Shown piece by piece: positions 35,575 to 47,471 of a stretch of 64,000 nucleotides of DNA (positions are counted from its first letter, which is position 1; every line of letters starts with the position of its first letter). The stretch is from Siniperca chuatsi. Taxonomy: Eukaryota; Chordata; Actinopteri; Centrarchiformes; Sinipercidae. Location of the stretch: contig NC_058052.1 in the NCBI RefSeq assembly GCF_020085105.1, positions 11,823,233 through 11,887,232 on the forward strand. Reading direction: 5' to 3'. The notes beneath the pieces were generated by a model, which did not search any database, was not told the DNA's origin, and saw only the letters and a program-made list of their open reading frames with translations. Made by a program: the position numbers and the translations under genes.

Positions 35575-36699
35575 TGATGGTTTCCAGAGTGCTCTGCCAC
35601 CACTGATAAATCACTTTACACGCTTCTTTGCTGGATAAATGAATATTACCACATTTAATGCCATTCTTCACCTTCTGTGTAGGCATGAAATATACGATAT
35701 GAGTGTTTCTATTCACAATGTACCTGAACAATCTGACACAAGATAAACAAGGAACTTACTGAAGCAGCCTAATGTTAATGATAAGTACCGATCCACGGAT
35801 CAACAAAAATACATCCCAGAGTGTCAGTCAGGTATTCACTCACTCACTCTCACAAAACTTCCATTACGCCACTGGAAAGCCTGTTTGTCCAGTTTACAGA
35901 AGGGGAAAAACAAGGGTGTGCATCAACATCAGTGCAGAAGTATTTACTGCACTGCTGCAGGTATTTGGGTTTATTCACAGTAAAAGCAAATAGAGAGGCT
36001 ATTAGATCAGTCGACAGAGAGCTACTCATGTACGCTTATGAAATGGAGTGGCTGAGATGAGTAAGGTATCACCATTATGTGAAAGTTACAGTTTGGTGTG
36101 AAGTTGCTGTTGGCCAGTAAAGCTGCACTCAACAGATAGCCAGGCAAAGATACAAAACCGACCTGCTGGTTTTCCTGAAGCACACTTTTGGCTATAAAAG
36201 CACCGTACAGTCATGTAAATAACAGGTATGTGCAATTTTGACTTTTCACACATGCACAGAAAATGAGTTTTATCTGCAATTGGAAAACGTAGGCCTACAT
36301 AATTGTGCTTCCCCCTCATTTCTTTTCTTTGCTTTGTCTAAATGCTCAGACATCACCCAGCATGCGTCTGTTGTATGAATACAGGTCATGTTAGCTCCTT
36401 GTATCATCTTTTACTCTAGTAGGGGGCCTGTTGGGGGTCTGCTATCGTCACGAGGTTGGGTGTGGTGACACATCCTTTCTCTCCGCCCCGAGGTGTTTGT
36501 GTAGCCCAAATAACGCGGGAGTGTTTTTGTGAGACCCGTCCGGCTTGATCACTCAATACACTTTATTAATTTATAATTCATCCCATTACTACTTCAATAT
36601 CAATATTATTCAATAAATCTGTTTAAAACACTATACAACCTATTTCCCTCCTCTATGTTACGTTACAAGCAGCTGGCGATAAAAGTGAAAGCACATTGC

Positions 36700-36869
36700 A
36701 CGATGCAAAATAGGATGGCGTGCGCGTTCGCGGAGCTCCTGCGCTGCGGCAGTTGCCAGGGGAGATAGGAGGGGAGGGGTTTTGATTGGCTGAAGTGGGC
36801 CTGTTGCTATGACGACGGCAAGGGGTTTGGTAGCGTTGCCGTGTGCTGTGTGATCTGCGCGCTGCGTGT
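36700..36869 (+). promoter_or_regulatory. foxn2: foxn2 promoter
   Basis: CpG-rich island in AT-rich surroundings. It contains an inverted CCAAT box (GATTGGCT, ATTGG at 36785-36789), an RFX X-box match GTTGCTATGACGAC (36803-36816), further GTTGCC half-sites at 36752 and 36835, and GC-rich tracts. It is followed by a strong GTAAGT donor at 36984. The start site is inferred to lie just downstream. Confidence 0.6.
36803..36816 (+). promoter_or_regulatory. RFX X-box match in the foxn2 promoter
   Basis: GTTGCTATGACGAC fits the X-box consensus RYYNYY-N2-RRNRAC and lies 14 bp from the CCAAT box, a usual arrangement for functional X-boxes. Binding is inferred. Confidence 0.45.
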
Positions 36870-36983
36870 ATGGAGGAAGCAGCTGCTGATCTGATCTCTG
36901 ACATTGTGTGAGACAGACATCTGAATAAACTGCGCACAGACGTGTCTTTAAACATACCGCACCGAGGCACGCCGTGCATGATT
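36870..36983 (+). other. foxn2: Predicted foxn2 non-coding exon 1 (3' part)
   Basis: It ends at ATGATT followed by GTAAGT (donor 36984). It contains a 13-codon uORF (ATG 36870 to TGA 36909-36911) and a second ATG at 36978-36980. Its splicing to 47458 is inferred from the human foxn2 layout (5' UTR exon, then a coding exon); no transcript was seen. Confidence 0.5.
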
Positions 36984-38934
36984 GTAAGTATTTGATCGTT
37001 TTTTAATTTAGTGTATTTACATGGTGTTCGGCAGGGTACGGTTTGTGTTTCGAACAAGCTAAAAGTAAATGTGGTCAAGTGACTTTGCTTAGAGCAGCCA
37101 GCATGGCAGAGCAAGCGACAGCATGTGGCCAGCTAGCTAATGTTAACGTTACTTCTCTCTGTTCTCCGGGCTCGAAGCTTGAAGAGTAAGGGATATTTAT
37201 AGCACCAAATAATGGTTATCGTTTGATATATGGAAATAGAATTACTATAATATTCTAGCGAGTTTAAATGTTATGCTAACGCTAGCAGTAGATTTACCTT
37301 CACTGACCCATCGAGCAACTGCTATCACAACTTTGTCTCACGGTTGTGCTGGGGGAGCTAACGTTGGTAACGTTACATCTGACGTTAGGGAACTTACTCT
37401 AATTAAAGCTAAACAAAATGTAATTAACTAACCGGAGATAAGTTACTTCGTAACGAGTCCCGTGTGTCGGGAAGTGTTGTGCAATAGTCCACGTCATTAC
37501 GTGTAACTTTGTATTCCTCATTGTGTTACTGGTTGTGGTTGCTTGTGAGTGTAGTCTCGAGTCCGTGGTGATTAATGTCTCAGTATATCTAGCAGTAGCT
37601 ACAAAGCAGTTAGTTTTCTTTGCTAGCAGCACTTTCAGTCGATCTTTTCCACTGGCTTAGACTCAGTGTGTCATTAAATGTCTTTTATCGCGTAGCTTCT
37701 CAGGTTGTAGTAGACAGCGATATTAAATACATTTTTGTTGGTGTTAATTTAAGACACATATCTTCCTTTCATATCTATAAAGAATTTGAAATTTCATGGT
37801 ATATGTCGACGGTACCAGAGGTTGGGAGGCTACACTGGCTAGCTAAGCACATGATGTAATGGATTATCACAAGATTGTCCCAGATATAGAGTGCTCTACA
37901 TAGAATGTCAGAGTGTAGGAAAATATCTCTGTGTAAGCCAGTTGGATATACTTTATATGTTGTTATTGAATAGGTCTTCATATATTTTATGTTATTCCAC
38001 GTGTGTGGTGTTGTCTGCCCTTGGAGTCTCTCTACCTGCTCCCTGACAGTGTTGTATTTACTGGACTGTACAAACCTCATCTAAAATTCATTGTGTGCTC
38101 TGAGTTTTCTGTGTATATACAGAAAAAGTGATGGGAAAATGTTTATATTCCTTTGTGAGGTTATGACATTAATGTAGACTGGCTTTCCTTTTTTCTTGCT
38201 TGACAGTTGTTAAAGCCCTGGTGATAAATAGAAGACAAAGGCAACAGGAGCTTAAGGGACAGAAAAAGACAAAAAAGAAACAGATGTTGTCAATCTGCCA
38301 TTATTTTATTGAATCTCCATGGTCATATTGTAGGTCAAACCATCTGTTGTCTTTGCTGTTGTTTGTTGTTCTTGCATGTATCCACTCCTGTACATGTTTG
38401 TATGTACTGAAGCCTCTGAAGGGTAAGTACTTTTGCCTCCCAGAATAGAAGAGGGTCTGCTAACTTTACTGACATTCATTACTATAAATAAGACTTGTCG
38501 TAACCCAGTGATGAGGTTATTGCTGGCGTGAAATGGCTTTAATAACTATAGGGATCTAAAATATTGTCAGTGGAGTTGAATTATCTTCAGTTGAGGACCA
38601 TCATAAGGTTATTTCAATTGCTGGAATAGGCCTCTAAGACATTGTAGTTACCATGGGTAGCATTACTCTGTGGTTTGAGGTTCTTTTCTACCTCAGTAAA
38701 AGGTGAAATACAGGTGAAATAGGAGGCAGACTGCCCAGTCTTTGTGAATATGCTGTTTTTTTCTTATGGACCTGCTCACAGTGCACAATGTTTGAAAATG
38801 TAACTGGTAGACTTGAGAGTCAGATGCTTTTACTAATAATAACTTAAAACTGAAATTTACAACTTGGCCATGTGACAATTGATGACATGAGTCATAGTAT
38901 CATTTGGTATTTTTGTCTATATAAAACATATAAT

Positions 38935-38949
38935 ACATATATAATAATA

Positions 38950-38990
<41 letters not shown>

Positions 38991-39075
38991 TGATGATGAT
39001 GATGATTATGATAACAACTTTATTTATATAGCACCTTTCAAAACAAAGTTAAGTGCTTTACAATAAAAACACTTC
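38935..39075. repeat. (AAT)n/(GAT)n microsatellite joined to a dispersed-repeat tail
   Basis: A run of AAT units to about 38988 passes into GAT units to about 39006. Then comes AACTTTATTTATATAGCACC and AAGTGCTTTACAATA, a sequence pair I recognise as widely dispersed in fish genomes. A microsatellite abutting a repeat end is typical of retroposon tails. No family named. Confidence 0.6.
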
Positions 39076-41089
39076 TTACAAGCAAATAAGAGCCAGAATT
39101 TAAGATATAATCCTGACGGTAAATCCTGGTGTGTTGGCATTCTTGTTAAATTCATTTAATTAGATAAGTCTAGACTTTTTGTTCTTATTTAAAAGGGAAA
39201 AAACAAAATAGTAATGCCCTGATACCAATGTATTGCTCCATGTCTATGCTCTGACTTGTTCTTATACCAATACAGTAGTAGACACAGTGGTATCAAATAT
39301 ATCTCAAGTTCCTCTAGAAATCTCAAGAATGCCACACTTCATTTCTACAACTTGGTAAACACATTTCTGTCACTTTTCTGAGAAGTTGCTCCATTGTACT
39401 GTACTGATGACAGAACAGGAAGATGCTCCTCAGAGGATGTATGACAATAATAAAGCAATGTGACAAAAGAGACCACCACAGCACACCATTTTTATCAAGT
39501 GAATTTCTAGTGTACAAAGTACATTTTATATCCGATGGAGCTCTGTTGTCCCATTCAGTCATCACAACATACTGAATATAATGTATGTAGCTTGTAGCTG
39601 TTACCCCCTATCTAAGCAAGAGAGGCACAGAATCTGTACTTCAAAATGGTGGTGTTGCCATGTAATCAGTCTTATCACAGAATAGTGTACTCTGACCCAG
39701 ACTAAATGAAAGGTTGGGTCCTCTAAAATCCACCACGTTCGTTGTGGGTCTATGAGTGTCTGTGGTTTTAAATTCATTACGAAAGCTGACCCATGTGGCA
39801 GAATCTTTTGGGATTGCTTAACACAGTCTAAACCTGTTTTCTCATGGACTGGCTAAACAGAAAAGCTCAAAGCTTTCTAACCTACTGTTCTCTGAAAACC
39901 CTAATTACTAAGTCATTTGTGACTTTGATTTTATTGACTGTTTTAAATAGTTTGATTGGGGTAACATTATCATTGTAATGGAGGAGGTTGAATAATTTGA
40001 TGATTGGCAGAATAAGGAAGTTGACAGTCTTTGTTCATTTGAAGTGACTGTATTCCCATAATTATGTTGGTGTGTGCATATTGCAGTGTTTTAACACATT
40101 CAAAGTGGAAAATGATTTAAAATAAATTAACAGTGTGTGTTGTAAAGGAAGTGAAAGTAGACTATCTTTGCTAATTTAGTGTAAGTAGTGTATTTTTTTG
40201 GCCTAATTATCAGCCAAAAAAGTTTTCATAGCCTGTTTGTTTTTTAATAAAGAATGTGTTGATCTCCTTCTACCTCCCATTATGAGGGCCTTGTGTTGTT
40301 AAATTGAACAATCGCATATCTAGCTGAGATCAGTCTCTAATAAGTGAACTCCACCGCTGACTGCTGACGTTGGCCTATCTGGCTTGTGAAGTTGACTGCT
40401 TCATGCAGTTTTGTGGTGGCTGGCTTGAGTGATTGGAGCTGCACATGTGTGTTTCATCACTTGCCCACACCCCCTGTGTGTTTTTGAAGGAAGGCTATCC
40501 CCAGGAATATGTACACTTCTGTTGTCTCGGGTCTGTGACATTCTGTTAATCAAACATAGGTGGTAGCTCTGAATTTGAGGTGCAAATGTAAACGCCTGCA
40601 GAGGCATGTTTACACCCTTGTGCACCCTTCTTTAGTTTCTCTTGTAATGATTTTGTTTTCCTTGCTCAGTTCAGATGATCAATGTTTTTTGTGATGTTTC
40701 ACATCATTTAGCATCTCCTGATAGACCAGGGTACAGCTAAATGGCATCTATTTTTATCCCCCTAACCTTTCCACTTAGCAACTGTCACTATTTTACAAAC
40801 TGGGGTCAACCTATTGTAGGTAATGTCATGACATAACAGACAGAACAGGTTGAGAATTTTGAATGTGAATGTTTTGAGTTCCTAGTTCAGTTCTTCCTCC
40901 ATACACCTACATCTGCGTGTGTGTAACAGAAGTTGCATATTGGGCAGTGTGTGTATTCCTGTTGTGGCGCCCCTCCGTCTATTCCAGTTATTGTTTTACA
41001 TCTCTTGATTGGTCACAGTGGTTATGCATATGCACTGACTCTATGGTGAGCAGCCCCCCTCCTTCTCTTCCCTGCCCCTCTCTAACCCC

Positions 41090-41290
41090 TAACTGTCTCT
41101 TTGCCTGTCTCGTTGCTGACGGGGTGGACTCAAGACGCAGTCCATTAGGGCCCGCCTCATTGAAAGCACCACTAATGTGACCGTTTCCTTGATTGAGAGA
41201 AAGGAAGAGGGAAGCACGGCTGTGTCCTGTGTCACAATGGGCCTTTGTCTCGTCACCCCTGGCTGAATTAACAGGATTTATTTAATTGAT
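41090..41290. promoter_or_regulatory. Candidate intronic enhancer 1 of foxn2
   Basis: Repeat-free block with homeodomain-like AT cores (CCACTAATGTGAC, TTATTTAATTGATGG) in otherwise balanced composition, and no ORF. Inference only. Confidence 0.25.
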
Positions 41291-43500
41291 GGCAGTATGT
41301 CAACAACGATGCAGGCTGACCAGTTTGTGTGCAAATGATCAAGATCTTCAAGGATGTTTGGGGCTGAATGGGGTTTATATTGTCAGTTTACCAATATTGT
41401 AGAACCAGTGCCAACCAAGGTGCCACAGAACTTAAAACATTTGTGTTCATTTGTAAAACAATGTCGTCATTAGAAGGTAAAGGGCTGGTTAGGTGTTTGC
41501 CTGAAGTTTAATGTACATAAAACGGATGCATTATATACTGTTTTTTTGAATAAGAGTTTTATGCTGGGCTCTGTACTTGAAACAGCTGAATCCATGAATA
41601 AGTATGAAGCTCAGTTTACTAGAGCATGTCTAGAGCTTTGCTATTTTTAAAAGTCTGGCATTGTCATCAGATCACCATGGTGATTTATTGCAAAAAAAAA
41701 AGTTTGTCGAAAATTTTCAAGTAAACTTCATTTGAGCAGAAGATGTAACAGAGGCCATGCACTTGTGTGGCACCAAAAATGTGTATGCATTCTTTGAGAA
41801 GTAAAATAAAAACCTGTTTAATGTTGCACCCTGTAGTTCCTTTGATTTCACCAAGTTGTCCTATGATCATTGCAACTAATTTCCTCTAGTTATAGGAAAG
41901 TTAGGGCTGGGTACAATCAAATCTCGCTTTTTTTTAAGCATGGCATATTGAAACTTTTCTCGTACTGAGAGTTGGCATATATGGGCCAACAAGAAATGTT
42001 CTTGTAAGCATATTTGTTTTGAGACATTCAACATTGATTATTTAGATAAGTGTAGCTTATTTTGTTTTACAAATACAAAAGGCTGTAATATAACATGCAG
42101 ATTGCTGACCCTTCAGTTCTGCCAGAAGAGCACTGAGCGCAAGACCTGTTGCCTATCTTTACATTATATTACTGCTACTTACTGTATGTATTTCTTTTCC
42201 TCTGTATGCATGTTTGTTGATTTACTCATTTCAGAAGCTTCAGTAAATATTTTCATTCTTTACTTCCAGCTGTCTTCATGCTGTTGTCTTTGGGGGGGGG
42301 GATGTGAGAGCCCTGTGTTCCCACTGTATTTGATGTGGATACCTATGAAGGATTCCATCAGAGTTTGCTATGATTCAGGAATGAAGGCTTTTGTCACTTG
42401 ATTTTCCTGCAGGGCCTTACTTGTGGTTTCAGTGTTTCTTGTACACAAAATTTTATTTGCAAACACATAGTATTAACATGGAAATGTAATCTCATACAGA
42501 GCACATTCCTGGAAGGGCTTATGATGAAACTTCAAATGAACTGTTAAAGGCACATTCATTGTGCCTCCAAAAATACAGAAACTTTATAAAAAATATCTCC
42601 ATTCCGTCGTTTATTACCAGGATTTGGACCCTAGTGGACAGGTGTAAAGCAAATGGTCTGGCAGTTAGTGCTGTTTTTTTGTATATGAGGTTGTTGCGTA
42701 TGTTGATTGGTGGTGTTTCAGTGTTGTACACTGAACTTACGGCCACATGACCCAAGAGATAAGGTTTCAGTGTTGGCTGGGTGCTGGCATGTAGCCTACT
42801 TTAGAAGGCCTCACCTCTGTTGACAGTCGAAGTGCAGTCCTGTGAGTTTGAGTTTGAAATCACTGTATGAAGTTAATGTCTCTGATGAACATCAAAATCA
42901 TTATTCAATGTTTTGTTTGCTTGTTTTCCCCTGACTGTTAAGTGACTGCATCAGTCAATTCATTAGGTTCAGCTTGGGTGTTTGTCAGCAGTCTATAAGC
43001 TACATGCTGGTGGAATTCATAGATTGCCAAAGTAAATACTGCTGCTTCAACAAACGCTACCTCTCGCTGCTCGAGTCCACTGTTTTGGTGTAGAGCAGGC
43101 CTAGCTGTCTCTGTGTGAAGTCTGAATTTGTTTTCGGAAAATGAACTTCCTCAACAGGCAGGAGGTGTTTCCTTCCCTCCCGGTCCTCTGTTTGAAACTG
43201 TGAGGTGAATACTGAGCACTTCTGAAACATGACTAGAGCAAAAACAACTGCTCCTTTGTATGGGCCAAGTGTGGGGCCAATTGTAATGCTTTTGTGCAAG
43301 CTTTTTCATTTGCTTTCACCTCGGGCACTGAGTAGATCGTTTTAATCCATTGAGTAGTTTTATTTAAAAATGTATCATTTAGATGTGCTTTAACAGTAGC
43401 CTGATTAGCCTTCACATTAATGGATGCTTCATTTGTTATGACATAATTTGACCCTCTCCCATAAAATAGACTGCCACTTGGCTACCTCACTCTGGAACAG

Positions 43501-43501
43501 C

Positions 43502-43531
<30 letters not shown>
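43501..43531. repeat. (CT)n microsatellite
   Basis: About 14 CT units in foxn2 intron 1. Confidence 0.9.
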
Positions 43532-43532
<1 letters not shown>

Positions 43533-44339
43533 ACTCTAACTCAACCCCCCTTTGTCTCATTCACATTTTTAGAGCTCCAGCCAGACTGGGTAGTCACCTA
43601 AATATCAGTTAGGGATTCAAATAACAGCCCTCGCCATGGGGCTTTGCGACACACCTTTGTGTATCTATTACAAAGAAGTAACTGGTTTGTGTCAACTGGT
43701 TTATTTCTTGTGAAGAGGGTGTGGTGTGAGTACATCTGTGTATGAATTCATGCTGTTACATACATACTAACATACGTACATAATCTCTAGAGTTTTTGTT
43801 ATGAAATCTTGTTCTGTTAATTACATAAAAATTATAAGTTGTATGCAATATTTTACTGAACAAAATAGCTTTTTGGGGCATGGAATGGGTGTTATGACGT
43901 GTGCCTTAACGGCACTTAGTCAGTAGTGCCATGACATCCAGGTTGGCTGTGGCCTTTCCCACTGTTCTTTGTCAGACAGGTTTATGGAGAACAGCAGCAG
44001 ACTGCTGGCCTCAGCATTTTCCGCCTGTATTGATCTCCCCACATTAGCTCTCTCTTCATGCACAGACATGAGCACAATTGCTTCCCTTACAACATTGGCT
44101 GCCGTGGCAACCGAGTCCTGATCGTGAGATTAACTCCCAGAAAACATCTCAAACCAGTACCTCTTCATTTGGATGCTGCTATCATCTCCTTTACATTACT
44201 CCGTACATATTTGACACGTAAACAGCTTGATTTGCCACTTAAAGCTATCTCCATATGTCTTTGTGTATTTTTGAATAGGCTAAGTGCTTAACAGGATAAA
44301 AGAGCAATTTGAAAAGGGGGAAAAATGTGCCTTGGCACC

Positions 44340-44760
44340 TGCTGTTAGTGCCCGCCTGTTTGCACATGAATATGATGAGGCTGGTGGTGTGCGGGGCTAT
44401 TTTAACTTGCAGATGAGCCATCAGGTCAGCACCATTGCAGCTTTGGTGTATTTTCAAGGATGAGCTGCAGTCAACAGGCCAGTGCGGCTTATTAGCTCCC
44501 TCTCCACTCTTTACACACTAGTGTCCCATTATTCATTGCCTTCCCAGCCGCCTCTCTTTGATGCCTTTTCATAAGAGCAATGATAACTGCGATCATTGCG
44601 ACAGCAGTGGTAATTGACCAGCTGCAGTCATGGTAAAACACTTCCTGTGTTTGGCTGGATGCAAGGCAGCTTTCTCAGTCGTCCACCCTGCCTCTGTTGA
44701 TATTCAAATGATGGAGCTACTTTAAAGAGGGTAAGCACTGCCTGGCACCCAAGGGCCCAG
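44340..44760. promoter_or_regulatory. Candidate intronic enhancer 2 of foxn2
   Basis: Dense block with CATTATTCATTGCC, GATAACTGCGATCATTGC, GGTAATTGACC and CAGCTGCAG (E-box), without repeats or ORF. This mix of homeodomain and E-box words is typical of vertebrate conserved non-coding elements. Conservation is untested. Confidence 0.3.
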
Positions 44761-45192
44761 CTGAGAGGTCAGGGCTGTGAAGATGGACTGAGGTGAAGCT
44801 CTCTTGTGTTTTAAGGTTAATCATAGGTCTGATGCTTTACCCAGGCCTGTGACTTCTTCTCATCTCCCTGCCACAAAACTGAATCAAGTATACAGGCAGT
44901 CATTCAATGGCCTGTTGAAGACCCTGTGTCCAGAAAACACTTTGGCCAAACCTTTTAATCAAACAAAGACCCAAAGCAGGCAAGGTCTTTTTTTTGCCAC
45001 ACCTGTGTTGGCCTGTGGTGTACTGTGACCTTAATGTTTGTTATCCGCATGTATTGGGTAACACAGTTGTGGATTTAGACTTACAAAGAATAGCCTAAAG
45101 TAGAGCTTCATAGAACAGCCTGGGATCCTTGTCAAATGGCATCCTTACTCATCCGTTCTTTCTCTCTGCCATCAACACAAATATATACATGC

Positions 45193-45197
<5 letters not shown>

Positions 45198-45226
<29 letters not shown>
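45198..45226. repeat. Poly(A) tract (29 nt)
   Basis: Uninterrupted A run in foxn2 intron 1. No recognisable SINE or processed gene body precedes it. Confidence 0.9.
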
Positions 45227-45229
<3 letters not shown>

Positions 45230-46467
45230 GCCCCTCATTGTACCAAAACATTTTATTTTAAAAAGCATTTGATGTTTGCTTTTGCACATGGCTAGCTTAA
45301 TTCTGAAATGATTTTTGGAAGGATAAAGGATATTGTCCTCTGAAACTGCAGGCTTGTCTGTCTGCATAGTCCCCTTTCTATTTGTAAATTAATTCAGAGT
45401 AGAAACCTGTCATGTCGAGGGATATCTTTTTGTGTTTTGGTCTCTTGAGCAGAGATTTTATTTTAACACAAATGGGCAGTTCTCTCGCTGCCTGACATAT
45501 CTGATTGCTCTACTTTGCTGAGAGCTGTGATTCATTCTAGACTGAGGATAACTTACATAGCCTACCTCACTACCACTGAGTCTCAGCTGGCTCTCTCGGT
45601 CTTCCTGTCAGTCTCTTGGTCTCTCTCTCTCACTCTTTCTGTCTTGCTCTGTCCTTCCAGAAAAGGATTTCCCTATTGTTATGTCTCTTCCTATGTTCAC
45701 TCTGCCTGTTCTTTTGCCTTTGGCCTGGAAAGCTCTTTGACTTACTTCCTTTTTGTTTGTGATCAAAATTGCAGAAGTGTATGTGGTACACAAGGAAATT
45801 TCAGTGGTGCAGACAAATTAAAACACAGACAATAAAGGATTGACGGGCAGAATGCAGGGCAAAATGCAGCTAACATGACGTCACCTACAGAACAGACAGG
45901 ATGTAGTACTGTGACAGAAAAAACCCCACTGAGTATGCTTTAAAGGTTGAATAAATCACACCTTAGATTTAGAAGTCACTCTAAACAAAAATAGGATCTG
46001 TCTGCTATATGTTTATCTCCTCATTGAGAGTTGAGTGGTCATTTTGTAAATGCACTAATGCCTCTTTCTTCCCCCTCCTGTCATCGCTGACTGGCTTTGA
46101 CAAAGTGATTTTTGTGTGTGCGTGTACACTCCCTCTCCTGTCTCACCCACTGTGCAAACACTCTCGAGTTTGACCCAATTCTTATCACAGAATTGAAAAG
46201 ATATGCCTATCCACCACTCTCTGTGCACCTTTACCTCTCCAACCTTCCCACCCTACTCCTATCTCGGTCTGGATCCAGAACATCCCAGACCACCCTGGAC
46301 CGGGGCATCTGGTGTCCACCCACGGGTGCAGCAGGAGCATTTTTGTTAGAGGGTGGCTGCTCAGTGGTCGTCTGTAGCGAAGCCAGCCAGCATGGATTAC
46401 TTATTTTCTTATTGTATCTATATATCTTGTTTGTGGGATTTCTGCTCTTAATTGAAGGGACGGCATG

Positions 46468-46481
46468 GTTGTCATGGTGAC
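46468..46481 (+). promoter_or_regulatory. RFX X-box match
   Basis: GTTGTCATGGTGAC fits RYYNYY-N2-RRNRAC, about 1 kb upstream of the foxn2 coding start. Single-site match; binding inferred. Confidence 0.4.
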
Positions 46482-47471
46482 ACCCAGGACATAAAGCTTG
46501 TTGTGAGCTGAGCCAAAGAGTGATCTCTTTGTGCTCTTGGCCTCACCAACCAGTGTGCAAGACAGCTTGTATTTAATGGTTTTACAGAGTTATTCAGGTT
46601 TATTGGATAACATTTATTTTCAGATAAGTACTTACTTATTTTAGTGTGCTGAGATTTGGACATATCTTTTTCTGTGCCTGTATTTAAAGTCATAACTTGA
46701 TACATTAGGTTCAACTAAAAACTTTGACAGGATCATTGCTGTTGCACAAGATGATATGCCAACAGTTCTTCCTCTGATCCCATGTAAAAAAAAAAGTATA
46801 ATTTTCTTATTAATAAGGGTACTTGGGTGGAATTGGTCAATGATACAGGGCTCCTGGCAATATTGAATTTCCTAGTGCTGTTAAATGACTGACAACTCCC
46901 AGTCTGTAGCCTCTTTACACTACTTAATCTGGCATGTGACAAATTGAGACTTGATCCTGGCTGAATGCAGATCAGTCTGTAAGAGCCATCCACTCTGTAA
47001 GATGGAGGCCTTCCACTCATTCCTGTAGTTGTTGGATGGTTTCATGCTCATTTACACATAACGAGCAGCTGGGTCTTGTCTGAAACGAGGTGGGCGTCGA
47101 GGAGTGGAGCCTTAAGTTGGTTCAGTTTCTTGAGAGGAGCTCCTCGAAGGTCCTCGGCTGGAGTCAAGAGGGGGGAGAGCTGAGAGCCTCTCTGTCCTCG
47201 CCAGGCGTGGAGGAGAGGGGCAGTGAGAGGGCCAGGAAGTGCAATAGAGGCAGACAGGCACAGCTACAGGGGGTGTGCCCCCAGGGAAAACTTAAGAAAA
47301 CAAGGTCAACGCTTGGAAGAGCACATCATTCCAATATGTCGCATCCAGTTATTTCATACTGCCAACTTTGTTTTGAAATCAGTTTGAAATCAAACTGTGA
47401 TTTTGTTTATATGCGTGAGCTTTAACATAAACAACCTCTTCTCTCCTCTCTCTCCAGACCTCTTTGATTTA

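Larger units (their letters stand above)
25561..36690. other. fbxo11-foxn2 intergenic region
   Basis: The divergent promoters of fbxo11 and foxn2 are separated by about 11 kb with no recognisable protein gene. It contains a possible dispersed-repeat remnant at 26401-26540, an orphan 43-codon frame at 26821-26952, GT and CA microsatellites, a degenerate minisatellite, and GC-richer blocks (about 29270-29770, 30640-30960, 34690-34990) that could be conserved non-coding elements. Confidence 0.55.
36984..47457 (+). other. foxn2: foxn2 intron 1 (10.5 kb)
   Basis: No gene inside. It holds a promoter-proximal AACGTT-rich stretch (37140-37400), an AAT/GAT microsatellite with a dispersed-repeat tail (38935-39075), CT and poly(A) tracts, an X-box match at 46468, and two repeat-free blocks proposed as enhancers (41090-41290, 44340-44760). 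Confidence 0.6.

Noticed and set aside
36752..36757. GTTGCC at the foxn2 promoter (also 36835) as additional X-boxes
   Set aside because: The right half-site does not match RRNRAC, so they are only half-sites.
45198..45226. Poly(A) tract as the tail of a processed pseudogene or SINE
   Set aside because: No recognisable gene body or SINE head precedes it and no target-site duplication was found.
47090..47425. 111-codon frame just upstream of the foxn2 coding exon
   Set aside because: No similarity to known FOXN2 N-termini. The conserved [12 protein letters not shown] start lies in the next exon.
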